Assembly (NCBI GenBank): GCA_021464415.1
Contig: JAKCWG010000461.1
Location: 1-64,000 of the forward strand
DNA from: Lonicera japonica
Taxonomy: Eukaryota > Streptophyta > Magnoliopsida > Dipsacales > Caprifoliaceae
Length of the DNA stretch: 64,000 nt
Direction of reading: 5' to 3'
The position numbers and the translations under genes were made by a program. The first letter of the stretch is position 1; each line of letters opens with the position of its first letter. This document shows positions 24,431 to 35,879 of the stretch, one piece after another. The notes beneath the pieces were generated by a model. It did no database searches. It was not told the origin of the DNA and saw only the letters and a list, made by a program, of their open reading frames with translations.

Positions 24431-25442
24431 TGCCTTTTTTCAAAGATAAAATAAATATAAGCGCTAAATAAATTTAAGAGATTCTAAAAGAAAAAGGGAT
24501 CAGAACCAAAGATAGAACTATAGAGCCATTGTGTAAATAACCATACTCTTGATTTTACCTGACATAGCATGATCATGACAAGAAATTATATTATTTTTGC
24601 CTAATTAAATACAATTTATTTGATTTAACTAAAACATGACATATCTAATCATTGTGAGACAAACGCAATTACAATTTCACGCCTTAATATAAATATAATG
24701 AAAATAATTTTAGCCATAACATATAAGTAGGTCAAATATCGTATTTTAAATATAACAAGTTCAAAGAAAATTCATCTCCGACAATGTTGGTTCTAATGAT
24801 TTATTTTATTTATTTGTCAAACATAAAATTTTGTTAATAAAAATATGTTAAAAATTGATAATTTATTACAAATACAAATTCAACATGACAAATAAAACAT
24901 TATCTAAGAGAACTTTGAAGTACATAGGTATAGACTGTATCTACATACCACACACGTCAATTATCTTTGGGATTAGCATAGGATAAGAATCAATTGAGTC
25001 GTTTTCTATGTTTTCTCATGTGACATTATATTATGAGGTTTTGTTACGTTTTACAATAAGAGATTCGATTTCTTTTAGGACATTTTGAATAGAGAAAATC
25101 TACAATTTCACATCGGACGAAATGGTATATAACGCAATTATGCTTAAGTGAGAATTGAACCTAAAATTTATAATTACGGTAGGATTTTTCACCCACAAAC
25201 CCATACTGATGCCTAGAGTTTAACTAATTATGAAGATAAGTGATTCACATAATTTTAAATATTTTTGAGCACAACCAGTGGTTCACATAATTAGTCAAAT
25301 TCATAATATGTAAAACAAATTTGGGATTATTCATGAGTCACGCTCAATTACAAACTCAAGAAATGACATAATCCATTTTGAAATGACGTCCAAATGCCCC
25401 ACTTGTTAAAGTACTTCTTCTTAATTATTTCGATCATCTAGT
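24431..25442. other. Intergenic DNA with a possible SINE relic
   Basis: AT-rich. At about 25110-25230 the minus strand contains TAGGTTCAATTCTCAC, a B-box-like block, but a convincing A box and tail are lacking. No gene. Confidence 0.4.
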
Positions 25443-25450
25443 TATTTTTA

Positions 25451-26575
25451 GAGTGATTTTGTTTCTATCCACTAAATCTTGTAATTAATCTACCCTTAAA
25501 TTATAAAAATTTTAAATGAAGTTTCACAAAATTACCCTTTTTAAAATTGATTAGTATATCCACCAATTTTAATTAAATTATAATTGTATAACTTTAGATT
25601 CCTTTTTTATTAACATTCCTAATCTAGATATAATTCCTTTTAATTAGCTTTCCTAATTTAAATATAATTCCTTTTAATTAACATTCCTAATCTAAATATA
25701 ATACCTTTTAATTAACTTCATCTTTACGTTTAAAAAAGTTTAAACGGTTTAGGGTTACTTCTGCGTTTGCGTTGATTGAATAGACGCCATTCTCTCCCCC
25801 TCTCTCTCTCACACACACACACACGAAAACAGAGTGAAAGAATGACCAAGTATATATAGTGTGTATTATATATATATATATATATAAGAGGGGATGACCA
25901 ACTTTTCTGGCTTACGTTGCAAATAGACCTTGTCCAATAATTTACAATTTTTTTATTCATTAATCTTTTGGAAACCGAAACATTATAATTAATAATATAA
26001 TTATTTAGTCTGAAAGTTAGACATGATATAAAAAACTTGGTATAATTTAAATTTTTAATCTTCCGTATTATGAGTTAGACTTACATAATACAAAAATCAA
26101 ATTAGTTCAAGATTTTCGAAATTGTGGGTGCGGGTTTCTAAGGTTGGAATACAGATTTGGTGATTTAAAGAATATGAAACTAATCTAGGATTTGTAATAG
26201 GAAGAAGAAGAAGAAGAAGAAGAAGAAGAAGAAGAAGAAGAAGGCTGGGGAAAGAGTGATAGTGGGAAGAAGAAGAAGAAGAAACACTTGGAGAATCGTT
26301 AAAACCGTAAGGAGAAAGGGGTTAAATTTTGTTTTTGTTATTTTACTGCAAAGTTAATTAAAATTTACTCATCTAAATTTTTAAAGTGGTTATACTTATT
26401 AATTTAGTAGATATTTTCATATTAAATTATTATTTAAAATAATATTTATAAAATTAAATTCATAATATTTTTTTGTTAGTTCATCCACGCTCGCAGATTA
26501 ACTTAATATGTAATGCGGATTAACTTAACAATGTGGATTAACTTCAAGATTTGGTGGATAGAAATAAAATCACCC
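25451..26575. mobile_element. TIR element, 8-bp TSD, related to 22079-23798
   Basis: Left GAGTGATTTTGTTTCTATCC and right GGATAGAAATAAAATCACCC are inverted, with similarity continuing through the next ~25 bp. Octamers TATTTTTA flank it (25443-25450 and 26576-26583). The right third (about 26340-26575) resembles 23600-23798. The interior has a CT/AC-rich tract (25790-25825), (AT)n at 25866-25886 and (GAA)n at about 26202-26245. No transposase. Confidence 0.75.
26202..26285 (+). repeat. (GAA)n microsatellite
   Basis: About fourteen consecutive GAA/AAG units are followed, after a 35-bp break, by a shorter run. Part of the TIR element above. Confidence 0.9.
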
Positions 26576-26611
26576 TATTTTTATTCAATTTATTGCTCCG
26601 GTGCACTTTTC

Positions 26612-27441
26612 AGCATGGTTCAAACGTCAAAGTATCGGCCGACACTAATATGATATGGCCGATACTGATACGATATAGTCAATACTGAGTCAAAATAAAG
26701 GTAGTCGTGACACAATATGTGTAAATACTGATATTTTATTAAATCGGTGATATTTCATCGAAATTGCACCAAGTCGCTAATATTTCGCAATATTTCACTG
26801 AGTTGACTTTGTATATTGAAAAAAAAATGTTGATTTGTTACTAAATAACTTGGTTAATCTTTACTTAATTAAATTGGTAACTAATGAAAAAAATTTGGTA
26901 CTTTGTTCAAATGTAATTTGTTAATCTTTACTTAATTAAATTGTCAACTATTGAAAAAAAATGTTGATTTGTTTCAAAGTAATTTGTTAGTCTTTACTTA
27001 ATTAAATTGGCTTAATCTGTGTTGGCTTAATCTTTTGAGTCATCTAACCATTCATCTCATATTTACCCCACAAGTGCTAATTATCAACCTTCTTTATATT
27101 CTTATTTCTTATTATTGGAGTCCTGTGGTAATGATGTTGAGTATAATTCATATCGTTATTTCAGGCTTAATTGACTTATATTTGAGATATTTGTACCTCA
27201 TAAAATTGTATTGTTATCTATTTATTGAACTATAATTTTAAATTGTATTACTAAATTGTATCTAATTGATTGATCTTATTAATTTCATACTTTAGAATTT
27301 TTCTATATTTTTTTTGAAATTTTTGGGGCCTTTTAAATAACAAATCGATGTGTATTGCCGAAACCAATACTAATATCAATATCCAAGTTAAAAATTGAGT
27401 GACTGAGTTAGCCTCCAAAATTGCTACTCTGAACCACGCTC
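26612..27441. mobile_element. Possible hAT-like remnant
   Basis: AGCATGGTTCA at the left is mirrored by TGAACCACGCTC at the right. The left subterminal region has repeated TATCGGCCGATACTGATAC-like motifs and the right has GCCGAAACCAATACT. No target duplication could be matched, so the assignment is weak. Confidence 0.3.
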
Positions 27442-27606
27442 CAGCTGTCTCAAAATATAATTATGCTTCTGAAGCTATATATAGTGCCCAAGATAATTGA
27501 CTTTTAATCACAGATTATACTATTTTGAAAATAGCAGAAAACTTACGAATATGGCTAGATTGTTGACAAGTGATTCTTAATTAAGAGGAATGGTCATTAA
27601 GGTTGA

Positions 27607-28050
27607 ATTTTTTCCCAATATAGTGTTTTCAAAAATCTTTGTTCCCAAAATGGTACCCTCTTCATCTTTGTTCCCAATATGGTGTGTTTTTAAAAGTGGT
27701 ATTAGGGATACCAATTTTGTAAGTAAAATCGGCATCAATAATACCAATTTCGGCTATTAAAATGGCATCGTCAATGACACTTTTTAAAATAGAAATTTGT
27801 GAAATTTTTAAAAACGGCATCACTAATTCCAATTTCAACATAGAAATAGGTATTCACAATACCAATTTTAACATTTATATTTTTCTAATTTTTGAAAACG
27901 GCATCAGTGATGCCACTTTTAGTCATAAAAATTGATAAAATCATTACAATTTCATATTTAAAAACGGCATTACTAATGCCAAGTTTAAATTTTTTTATTT
28001 TACACGGGATGGGCGTTTCAAAAGAGAAGATGGCATTACTGATACCAATT
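27607..28050 (+). repeat. Left TIR of the Mutator-like element with eight 15-bp quasi-palindromes
   Basis: Starts TTTTTTCCCAATATAGTG. Quasi-palindromes of consensus GGYATYANTRATRCC begin at 27698, 27731, 27764, 27816, 27849, 27900, 27966 and 28032. The copy at 27900, GGCATCAGTGATGCC, is a perfect odd palindrome. Spacings are 33, 33, 52, 33, 51, 66 and 66 bp. Confidence 0.85.
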
Positions 28051-28108
28051 TCACTTTCATATATTACGCATCTCCTAGCAAAACCACACAAGCCCTAGAT
28101 CTAAATTA

Positions 28109-28441
28109 GTGACCTTCTCCCATTGTTCCACCGATACGCCGACAGCCACCGCGCTCCCTCTCACCGCCGACAGCCACCGCGCTCCCTCTCACCGCCGACG
28201 GCGTCCGCTCTCCCTCTCCCCATCGACGGCCACTGCTCTCCTCTCTCCCCATCGACCACGACACCTCCCCTCTTCACACTTCCCCTCCGCCGCCTCCTCC
28301 GTCGTCGCCCTCTTCCGGTCTCCCCTCTGCCTTCCTTTGTCTCCGCTGGAAGAACCCCACGCCGAGCTCAGTGATTACCCACGCCGTGCTGTGTCTCCGA
28401 TTACCCTCTGCCGTGCGCCACTATTTATGTAGAAAAATTTG
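28109..28441 (+). other. GC-rich leader exon of the transposon gene, followed by a large intron
   Basis: This block is much richer in G+C than anything nearby and contains a tandem 26-bp duplication (CCGACAGCCACCGCGCTCCC, 28138 and 28164). An open frame crosses it but its composition (Pro/Ser/Arg/Thr) and repeats argue for an untranslated leader. A good donor (GGTAAGCC at 28441) and an acceptor just before the ATG (AAG at 30142) would make it the 5' exon of the fusion gene. The intron begins with a ~65-bp tandem duplication (28471-28605). Confidence 0.5.
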
Positions 28442-29545
28442 GTAAGCCAAGCCCTAATTTTTGAGTTTTTGTTAGTTTATTTGAGCTTTTTTTTTGGGTA
28501 TTTTTTGATTTGGTGTTTGAAATTGATAGGAAATTGATTGTTTATTTGAGCTTGTTTTTTGGTTATTCTTGGTTTGGTGTTTGAAATTGATAGAAAATTA
28601 TTTGTTTTAGCTACATCATAGGACATGGCACACTAATCTTATGATTACACAACATACAAGAAAAAAAAATTCAAACATAATAAGAGCAAAAGTGGTATGG
28701 AGCAAGAATTGAAGATGGAGATGGAGGAAGATATAAGATGAAAACATCCGTGGGTTGTGGGAGAAAAAATATACTCATTTATGAAACTTATATGATGATG
28801 AAAAAAGGAGAAAGAAAATCTCAACTATGGAATATTCCCAATGTTTAAGTTTAGGACCTCAAAACTTGATTACTCTCGAAATGGAATAAAAATTAAATGG
28901 ACTTTGTGTCCTCGTTTGCAGACATATATATATGTATGTATATATGCACAAAAATGCGATACATATTTTTTAAAAACGATACAGTTCCAATACACTTTTT
29001 CATTACCTTAAGAATGCCTCATCAAACACCTGGGGATCTCTCCATCATTCTAAAGAAAATGTAATTCACATCCTAAAACACGAAAAAAATGTCTTTAACT
29101 ACCCACTTTTTAATTTCTTAGCGGAGTAACATTGCGAAAAAAAAAATTAAATATAAGCAATATTACATAGCAAAAAGAAATAAATAAATTGAAATTCACA
29201 ACTCAAAAATAATTTTCAATCAACTATATATTTTTTTTTCACTTTCTCTATAGATACTCGAGTACAAATATGTATTACTCATAGGTGGTTGGTTACCTCA
29301 TTATCGATTTGGACCTGTGGGAGGCGTAAACTTTTTTTATTTAGCATGTTTAATTTATGCGTACTCCTTTTGTTTTGGTGTTTAATGTCTGCTAATTAAC
29401 TTGAGGCTACAAATATTGGTGCCATTTGTCCCCCATTAATATATATATATATAGATAATTATTTTGATAATAATATTACTCATAATTTAGTGAATATTTT
29501 ATGACTCCCGCTTTAAATTAGAACTTCAATATTTTTTTTGTGAAT

Positions 29546-29796
29546 CTATACTATTATAAAACAAAAGTCACCGCAGTCGATTATCACAATGAATTTTGGT
29601 ATTTATTATTTTGCCTCTCGTATTTTTGTTTTGACATTAAAGTTATAATTTTGTTATAACTTAAACATGTTACTACTTCATCACTAAGAGAGAAAATAGG
29701 GTGTGCGTAAGTGTTTAGTTAAATGCTTTCAATTTAAATTATATATTTATTAGAAGGAAATCGTAGACACGAATAGCGTGTGCGTAAGTCTTTAGT
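29546..29796 (+). mobile_element. Possible short Helitron nested in the Mutator-like element
   Basis: TCTATACTATTATAAAA at 29547 is the classic plant Helitron 5' end. About 250 bp on, ACACG-AATAG-CGTGT can form a hairpin followed by TTTAG before T. The sequence GTGTGCGTAAGTSTTTAGT occurs twice (29700 and 29780), so which one is the end is unclear. Confidence 0.4.
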
Positions 29797-30149
29797 ACAC
29801 CCAAATAGGAATTTATTTTTTTAACAATATAACCATTCTATTTTTTTAACTTATGATGCGTTTTTTAAACAATATAACAAAACTAAATTAATGTTAATAT
29901 TCGAGAAAACCGAGAAACCGAGTGACAAACTATAAATATATTAACAGTGAGAGTTACCATTTTAGGAGGACTTGACTATTATTTTTTTATTTTTTTTAAT
30001 ACTAAGCATGTGGGTGAGCTGTTTGGCAGCACAATAGTTCATTGTAGTTTGAGTATTATAGTATTTACTAAATTGAAGATTACAAATTCCACTGCTGCAT
30101 TGGGCTAATATTTGAAGTGCTTTTGTAATATATTATTTGAAGGTACGAA

Positions 30150-32601
30150 ATGGCAGAGGAGCTTTTGCCTGTGTTATGTTACTGGGGGGGATCCACTTTT
30201 ATTGGGTCAATGGGCTACAGTTTCGAGGGGTCTCCTAAGACGGCCGTTATGATGAATGCCAACTCAAACTACAATGAACTATTGAACAAGATATATTGTG
30301 TGATGAAATTGGATAAAACAAAGTTCAACATAAAGATTAATTTTCGGTGCCCCACAGCCATTCAAGCGGCTTCCACATATTATACGGCTTTAGAGATTAA
30401 CGATGACTCATTAGTGGAGGTTATGATAGGTGTTTTGAAGAGAATGAGTTCTATAACCATGTTAGAGTTGTTCATAAAAGTCGAACCAGTTATGATTGCC
30501 ACAGTAGGAGATCCTGATTTCCCTCTCATGTTAACACAGAATTCCGTACTGTACAGAGAGATGTGTCGAGGTTCAGCTATGAATACTGCGGATATTGGGG
30601 GTGCTTTGATACTATTACAGGTATATAATTAAATTCATACGCGTGTGTGTACTAATTTACGATACTAATTATTTTTTTTTTTACAATTTGGTACTCGAGA
30701 TATGGGCTTGGGAGAGATTTACGCATGTTAGACCGGAGCGCGTGATTGCAGAAGTGATACAGGGAGATGGGGATTTTGAACCAGTTCGAGTGCCGTATGG
30801 GACTAGGTATGACAAAGTTAATACTATATAAATTATGTTATTTAATAGACTACAACTTAATATTTTTACACCTACTGTTAAGATGAATCAAAGTTAATAT
30901 TATTACATTTACTAATAATTGTATAAATGTGTAATGACTTTGAAATAGGTGGAAGGAAAGGTTTTCATTGAAATCCACACCTACTAATTGTCTTTCATTC
31001 TATCGGGACTAATTAGAAGTTATGAGAGATGATCAGGTTTAAATTCGAAAAACTTATATGTTAACACAAAAATTATTGTGCCTTGTATATTCAATGTTCA
31101 TTGTATCTTATTATTTATTATTTGCTTTTCAGATAATATGGGAGCCTTACTCAGCTGAGGTGATCGCTACATTGCCCGATTATTGCCTCAATGGGAAGGA
31201 GATTTGGCGTTCCGTTTCACCACTCATATGCTATGCGATTGTAGAATGGCACTTACCAGATCGTGTCATGCGGCAGTTCGGATTGATGTAGGGGATACCG
31301 CCTTATTTTGACACAAGCGTTGAGCTTCATAAGACCGATGAACGCGATCGTGTGGGCTACAATTGGGTAGAAGTATACGCTGATTTCATCTCACGATGGA
31401 ATAAGCGCCGCGAGACCATAGCAGTGGCAGACCCGCTTATCGGCCATGTTACATATGAGAGTCCGTACTTTGTGTGGTACCGAAGAATTACTCGCCGATA
31501 CATAGTTCCACCATCAGTTGTCGTACCACATGTTGGAGCATTACCCGTGGCTAGCCTTTTACATATAGTGGTATTTTTATTAATGCTTTTGTAATATTTT
31601 GTCTTGTTCAATTCTAAATCGCTGGTATAATTTGACGAGACTTTCTTAATTAATAAATGCAGGGCGATTCCTTAGCCAAGATAAATGCACTAGCGCGACA
31701 GTTAGTTGAGGACCCGCACCATTCACATCCTGCTTAAGTCCAAATTTTAACATTGTCTGAAACAACGCTGCAGTCAATTCAACAAGACCATCGACTTCGC
31801 ATTGACCCGCTGGAGGTCCAACCTCCTCCTCCAACAGCTATACCACGTCCCCCCGCACGTGGAGTGGTTCGTAGGCGTAACCCACCAAAAGCACCACTCC
31901 CCACTCCCCACCACTTACTACGTCCACAGCACCAATCCCCACCACCTCTCCACCACTTACTACGTCCACAGCACCAATCCCCACCACCTCTCCACCACTT
32001 ACTACGTCCACAGCACCAATTCCCACCACGACACCACCTAGTATCTCCACATCGCCACTCCCCACCAGTTTTCCACCACGTATCACCCCATCACCCCTTA
32101 TCTCAGCCCCTACACGACCTATTACATCCACAGCACCACTCCCCACTAGTTCTCCACCACGTAGTCCTACCATTGCACCTATCTCCACCACCCGTCCACC
32201 ATGCATATTCATTTGTTTCTACTTTGACATCTTCTTCACCATAGTTGGAGAATAGCAACCAATATCTACCGTCATTTGGATCGCCTTACATGCCTACTCA
32301 GACTGGTTCATTAGCAGTTACACCATTGCCGACATTGTCGTCTTCCCCTACTACAAAGGTGTTGACACAATTGCCCAGTATTGAGGATGTAGATGCTACT
32401 ACAGTTGCTATTGGTAAAGGTGTTGGGAGGGGGAGAGGTAGAGGGAGAGGTAGGGGGAGAGGGAGAGGGAGAGTTGCAGGTGCAGGTGGGATTGAGGGAG
32501 ATGGAGAGGGATATGGAGTTGTAGATGCACATGTTGGTGCAGATCACGAGGGGAACGGCAGGCCTAAAAGAACGAGGAAACACCCTGCTTGTGGTACATA
32601 G
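30150..32601 (+). pseudogene. MURA-N / plant mobile domain fusion gene, broken by four nonsense codons
   Basis: Exons 30150-30620, 30700-30806, 30949-31036, 31133-31570 and 31663-32601 keep one frame of about 680 codons through GT-AG junctions. Residues 1 to ~115 (CYWGG near 11-15, NSNYNELLNKIY, LEINDDSLVEVMI, ELFIKVEP) resemble the N-terminal region of Mutator transposases. From ~120 onward the motifs YREMC, LLQIWAWERF, IWEPYSAEVIATLP, VEWHLPDRVMRQFGL and PPYFD identify a plant mobile domain (the MAIN/MAIL and PP7 long-form type). A proline/histidine repeat, a GRGRG run and a basic PKRTRKHPACGT end follow. In-frame stops lie at 31010 (TAA), 31289 (TAG), 31735 (TAA) and 32242 (TAG). Each is one C-to-T step from a glutamine codon, and RQFGLM followed by GIPP fits a lost Gln at 31289. 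Likely not translated in full. Splice sites are inferred. Confidence 0.75.
31909..32035 (+). repeat. 42-bp coding tandem repeat, three copies
   Basis: A 42-bp unit encoding HHLLRPQHQSPPPL occurs three times almost exactly, followed by looser Pro/His-rich variants to about 32210. It lies in the region between the plant mobile domain and the glycine/arginine tail. Confidence 0.85.
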
Positions 32602-33423
32602 TATGTTTATGGGGGTTTGCTACTTTAGATGGACTTATTTTTTGGGGTATATGTTTAGACATATGGTATTTGATATTTTTTGGGTTATGTATGTATGTTT
32701 GAGGTTGTTTTAAATATTTGTGAAACAGGTTAAAAATTATCGGATTGGTCTAAAAACAAATGGAACTCTGCCAAAATTTTGTTGGAATGACTTGGCCAAA
32801 ATATTAACTTTTTTTGGGTTTTGTTGAAAATTTTGTTTCAATTAGGGCTTGGATAGATGTTTCATTATCTGTGTATCAATGTTTTATTTATGTTTCAATT
32901 ACTTGTGTTTTATTATGTTTTGAGCATAATGTTTTGAATCATATGATTTTGAAAAGTCTCGATGACTTCTCATAATAAATTAAACTTTTGAATTATTATT
33001 TTCAATTACTTGTCAAGCTTTAAAAAGGTGATGTTCTTCATTGTCTAGTCACCTTAAAAAACTGTAAAAACCCATGCGTGATAAGTACACTTTTACATAA
33101 TTGTTAGCAGTTTAGCTTTAACAGTATTTATGACTAAAACTTTAGTCATAAATCAACAAACACATCAATGTGTGATTTTACAACACTTGAAAATATCAGT
33201 GACAAGTCAAATCACTCATAATAGCTGTAACTTTAAGTCTGACCCTATTTATGCAGTTGTAGCAGTGATTAAAAATATCAGTGACATGTCAAATCACAAT
33301 TGCTTTGTAGTGTGTTGTAATATCATCGAACTGTAGCAATGCATGTATATGTAGACCTTATATAAGCACAACCTGTAACTTGTTAAATTAACTTACATAT
33401 TTTTGCTATCAATCATAACAATA

Positions 33424-33989
33424 ATGGCATCTTCGAGCTCAAATATCAACCCTGATGGATTTTCATACTGTGATGAAATTAATCTGTGTCTTGCTTGGAA
33501 ACAAGTGACCCGTGATGGTACCTGGTGTGACCGGGATAACCTTCAAACATGGGAGCGAATGGCTGCAATTTTTAATGAAGAACCTAAGAAAGAGAGCTCT
33601 TTATGGAAGAACAGGGTTGTAACACCTGAAGAACTTGCTCAATTATGGGCAAAGGTTGAACCAGCCGTTGTAAAATGGAACCGCTTTTACAATGAAAAAG
33701 AAAGGCGTACTCTGCATCCAACATTTTTAATTAATTATCCTGGAAGTAGAGCTCACTATCTCGCAAAATTCCACAGCGAAGTTAAGAATGAAATGGTAAA
33801 AAATTTGCTTTTTTAGATTACATATTTTATTATTATATAGTTGACATTTATTTTTAATACTTTAACGCTTAATAACTTAAATTTTCTTTCCTGCAGGAAG
33901 AACACGCTGATCTCATGTACTTAGTGGAAGAAGGCGTAAAGTTTCCCTACAAGATGTACTGGTGTTTCCTTAAGAACATTATCAATTGA
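33424..33989 (+). CDS. Transposon-borne NAM-associated/trihelix-like protein, two exons
   Basis: Exon 33424-33795 and exon 33897-33989 join (donor ATG|GTAAAA, acceptor CTGCAG) into 154 codons ending in TGA at 33987. ATG 33424 has a good context (ACAATAATGGC). The protein runs DEINLCLAWKQVTRDGTWCD, then TWERMAAIFNE, a middle helix around LWAKVEPAVVKWNRFY, and ends LVEEGVKFPYKMYWCFLKN. This pattern resembles the Myb/trihelix-like proteins with a NAM-associated region often found beside plant DNA transposons; a DNA-binding role is inferred. It has no internal stop, unlike the upstream PMD gene. The promoter region has a direct repeat AAAATATCAGTGACAWGTCA (33188 and 33270). Located just inside the right TIR. 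Confidence 0.6.
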
Positions 33990-34587
33990 TATTTTCTATT
34001 AACTATGTAATGTGTTTCTAGTTTGTAATGTTAAGTTGATTTCTATGTATGTTTGTTGCTGTCTATTTATGTTTTATTAATTTTCATGTGTAATGTTTTT
34101 AGATTATGAAACTTGTAACTACGGACACTTATATGAAAGTATTTGTGTCTAATTATGTATTAAGCTTTTAATTAATGAAAAAATGTCTTATTACGTTTAA
34201 ATAATTAAATTAATAGTATCAGTGAATAGAATAATACAATTACACTTTAATAATAATCAAAAAAATACTGTAGAATAAGTCCCAAAATTAAAATACAAAA
34301 GAAAACAATAATTCTTGAAAAATAATTTTTTCTATGAAATAAATAAGAAAACAAATGATATGGAAAAAATATTTATAAGGAAAAATTAAGAAAAACAAGA
34401 TAACTACTTAAAAATAATATATATTAATAATAATACAAGAAATTGATAAAGTGTGAATAAAAATTGTTTATTGAGTTGAAAGGAATGAGTGAAATTGTTC
34501 ATTATAAACAAAAAAAAAAAAGAAGTAAATGGAGATCACCCTTAAAAAAACGACGGCACAGTTGATGGGATTTAATTTTTTTTTTTT

Positions 34588-35046
34588 AATTGGCATCAGT
34601 AATGCCGTCTTCTCTTTTGAAACACTAACCATCCCGTGTAAAAAAAATAAATAAAAAAAATTTTAAACTTGGCATCAGTAATGCCGTTTTTAAAGATAAA
34701 ATTGGAATGATTTTATCAATTTTTATGACTAAAAGTGGCATCACTGATGCCGTTTTCAAAAATTAGAAAAATATAAATGTTAAAATTGGTATTGTGAATA
34801 CCTATTTCTATGTTGAAATTGGAATTAGTGATGCCGTTTTTAAAAATTTCACAAATTTCTATTTTAAAAAGTGCCATCGACGATGCCGTTTTAATAGCGG
34901 AAATTGGTATTATTGATGCCGATTTTACTTACAAAATCGGTATCCCTGATACCACTTTTAAAAACACACCATATTAGGAACAAAGATAGACAGGGTATCA
35001 TTTTGGGAAAAAAGATTTTTGAAAACACTATATTAGGAAAAAAGTC
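34588..35046 (-). repeat. Right TIR of the Mutator-like element with eight mirrored quasi-palindromes
   Basis: Counting inward from the right edge, the 15-bp motifs begin at 34939, 34906, 34873, 34821, 34788, 34737, 34671 and 34592. Spacings of 33, 33, 52, 33, 51, 66 and 79 bp match the left TIR except the last, which is lengthened by an A-rich insertion. Confidence 0.85.
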
Positions 35047-35449
35047 CATTAAGGTTGACAAATCTATGCATAATGTTGAAGTCGTACATATTTGAATAAT
35101 TGCATTCTTAAAGGTCTATCATTTTATCCTTTAGCTCTTATATTGTTCGGCTGTGATTGGATTATATGTAAACGTTGTATTTGGCTTACCATAAAAAGTG
35201 TGCAGCTGTTTTCTATACTTCTACTAATTGGCATTGAAAAATAATTGTAATTTATTTTTACACTATTTTCTGCATCATAATGCAAACAAACTATACACTA
35301 GAAAATAGTATAATTGAATTTTCATTATTTATGAAATCAATCAAACAAATACATGTAATTAAGACATTACGTTTTCATGAAAAACTTTATACAAAACAAT
35401 TTTCACTTCTTTGAATTTTTGAAAAAATCAAACAAAACTAGATCTAAGG

Positions 35450-35590
35450 TTAAAGTCTATTAAATTAAATTTACATAATATCAAGTCAAGGTTTGAACCC
35501 AATATTTTGTGTTACATTATGTGTTTGGTATTTGTACGTAATTGTTTAACTCAGATGACAAAGTAATTTTCTAAATTTTAGTTAAAACAT
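35450..35590 (-). mobile_element. Possible tRNA-derived SINE
   Basis: On the minus strand TGAGTTAAACAATTACG (A-box-like) is followed ~45 bp later by GGGTTCAAACCTTG (B-box-like), as in tRNA-derived SINEs. No clear tail or TSD. Confidence 0.35.
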
Positions 35591-35879
35591 TTGTTAAATT
35601 TTCTTGTGATTTGTTTACTTTGATCCTTTAAAGTTTGAATTATTGATGGCCAAAATTCAAACTTAATTTAATGATGAGTATTATCAATAATTAATAAAAA
35701 AAATTACACTAAATAAAACTTTCCAATTAAATAAAAAGGCAATTAAGTATAAGGGCTCATTTTAATAATAACATAATTATAAAGGATACTTAAAAATTAG
35801 CCGTGTAAATTAAAGATACTGTACAAAAAAAACACTAATACCCATTTTTTATAACATCTCACGTCTCATTATGACACTA

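Larger units (their letters stand above)
27607..35046 (+). mobile_element. 7.4-kb Mutator-like element carrying a PMD fusion gene
   Basis: Long inverted termini (about 27607-28050 and 34588-35046) with inner and outer parts clearly alignable, bounded by CATTAAGGTTGA on both sides (27595-27606 and 35047-35058). The 12-bp match is slightly longer than the usual 9-11 bp, so part may be chance. The cargo reads left to right: a GC-rich leader exon, a large intron, a five-exon fusion gene (MURA-like N-terminus plus plant mobile domain) and a second, apparently intact two-exon gene. I found no DDE transposase core, so mobility would need another element. A short Helitron-like insertion may sit at 29546-29796. 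Confidence 0.85.

Noticed and set aside
25797..25825. Functional (CT)n/(AC)n regulatory tract
   Set aside because: It lies in the interior of a TIR element, with no gene nearby to regulate. Treated as a microsatellite.
27698..28046. CRISPR-like array of short repeats with regular spacing
   Set aside because: The repeats are diverged quasi-palindromes inside a transposon TIR, the spacers are themselves repeated in the other TIR, and the host is a plant.
28109..28432. GC-rich 107-codon open frame as a protein-coding gene
   Set aside because: Tandemly repeated and dominated by Ser/Pro/Arg, with several overlapping frames open. Better explained as a GC-rich leader exon.
31838..32583. Antisense frames opposite the PMD gene (124 and 90 codons)
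   Set aside because: They are reflections of the Pro/His and Gly/Arg coding repeats and have no independent motifs.
33403..33423. Upstream non-ATG extension of the small transposon gene
   Set aside because: It would need TTG as start. ATG 33424 has a good plant context and opens the conserved part.
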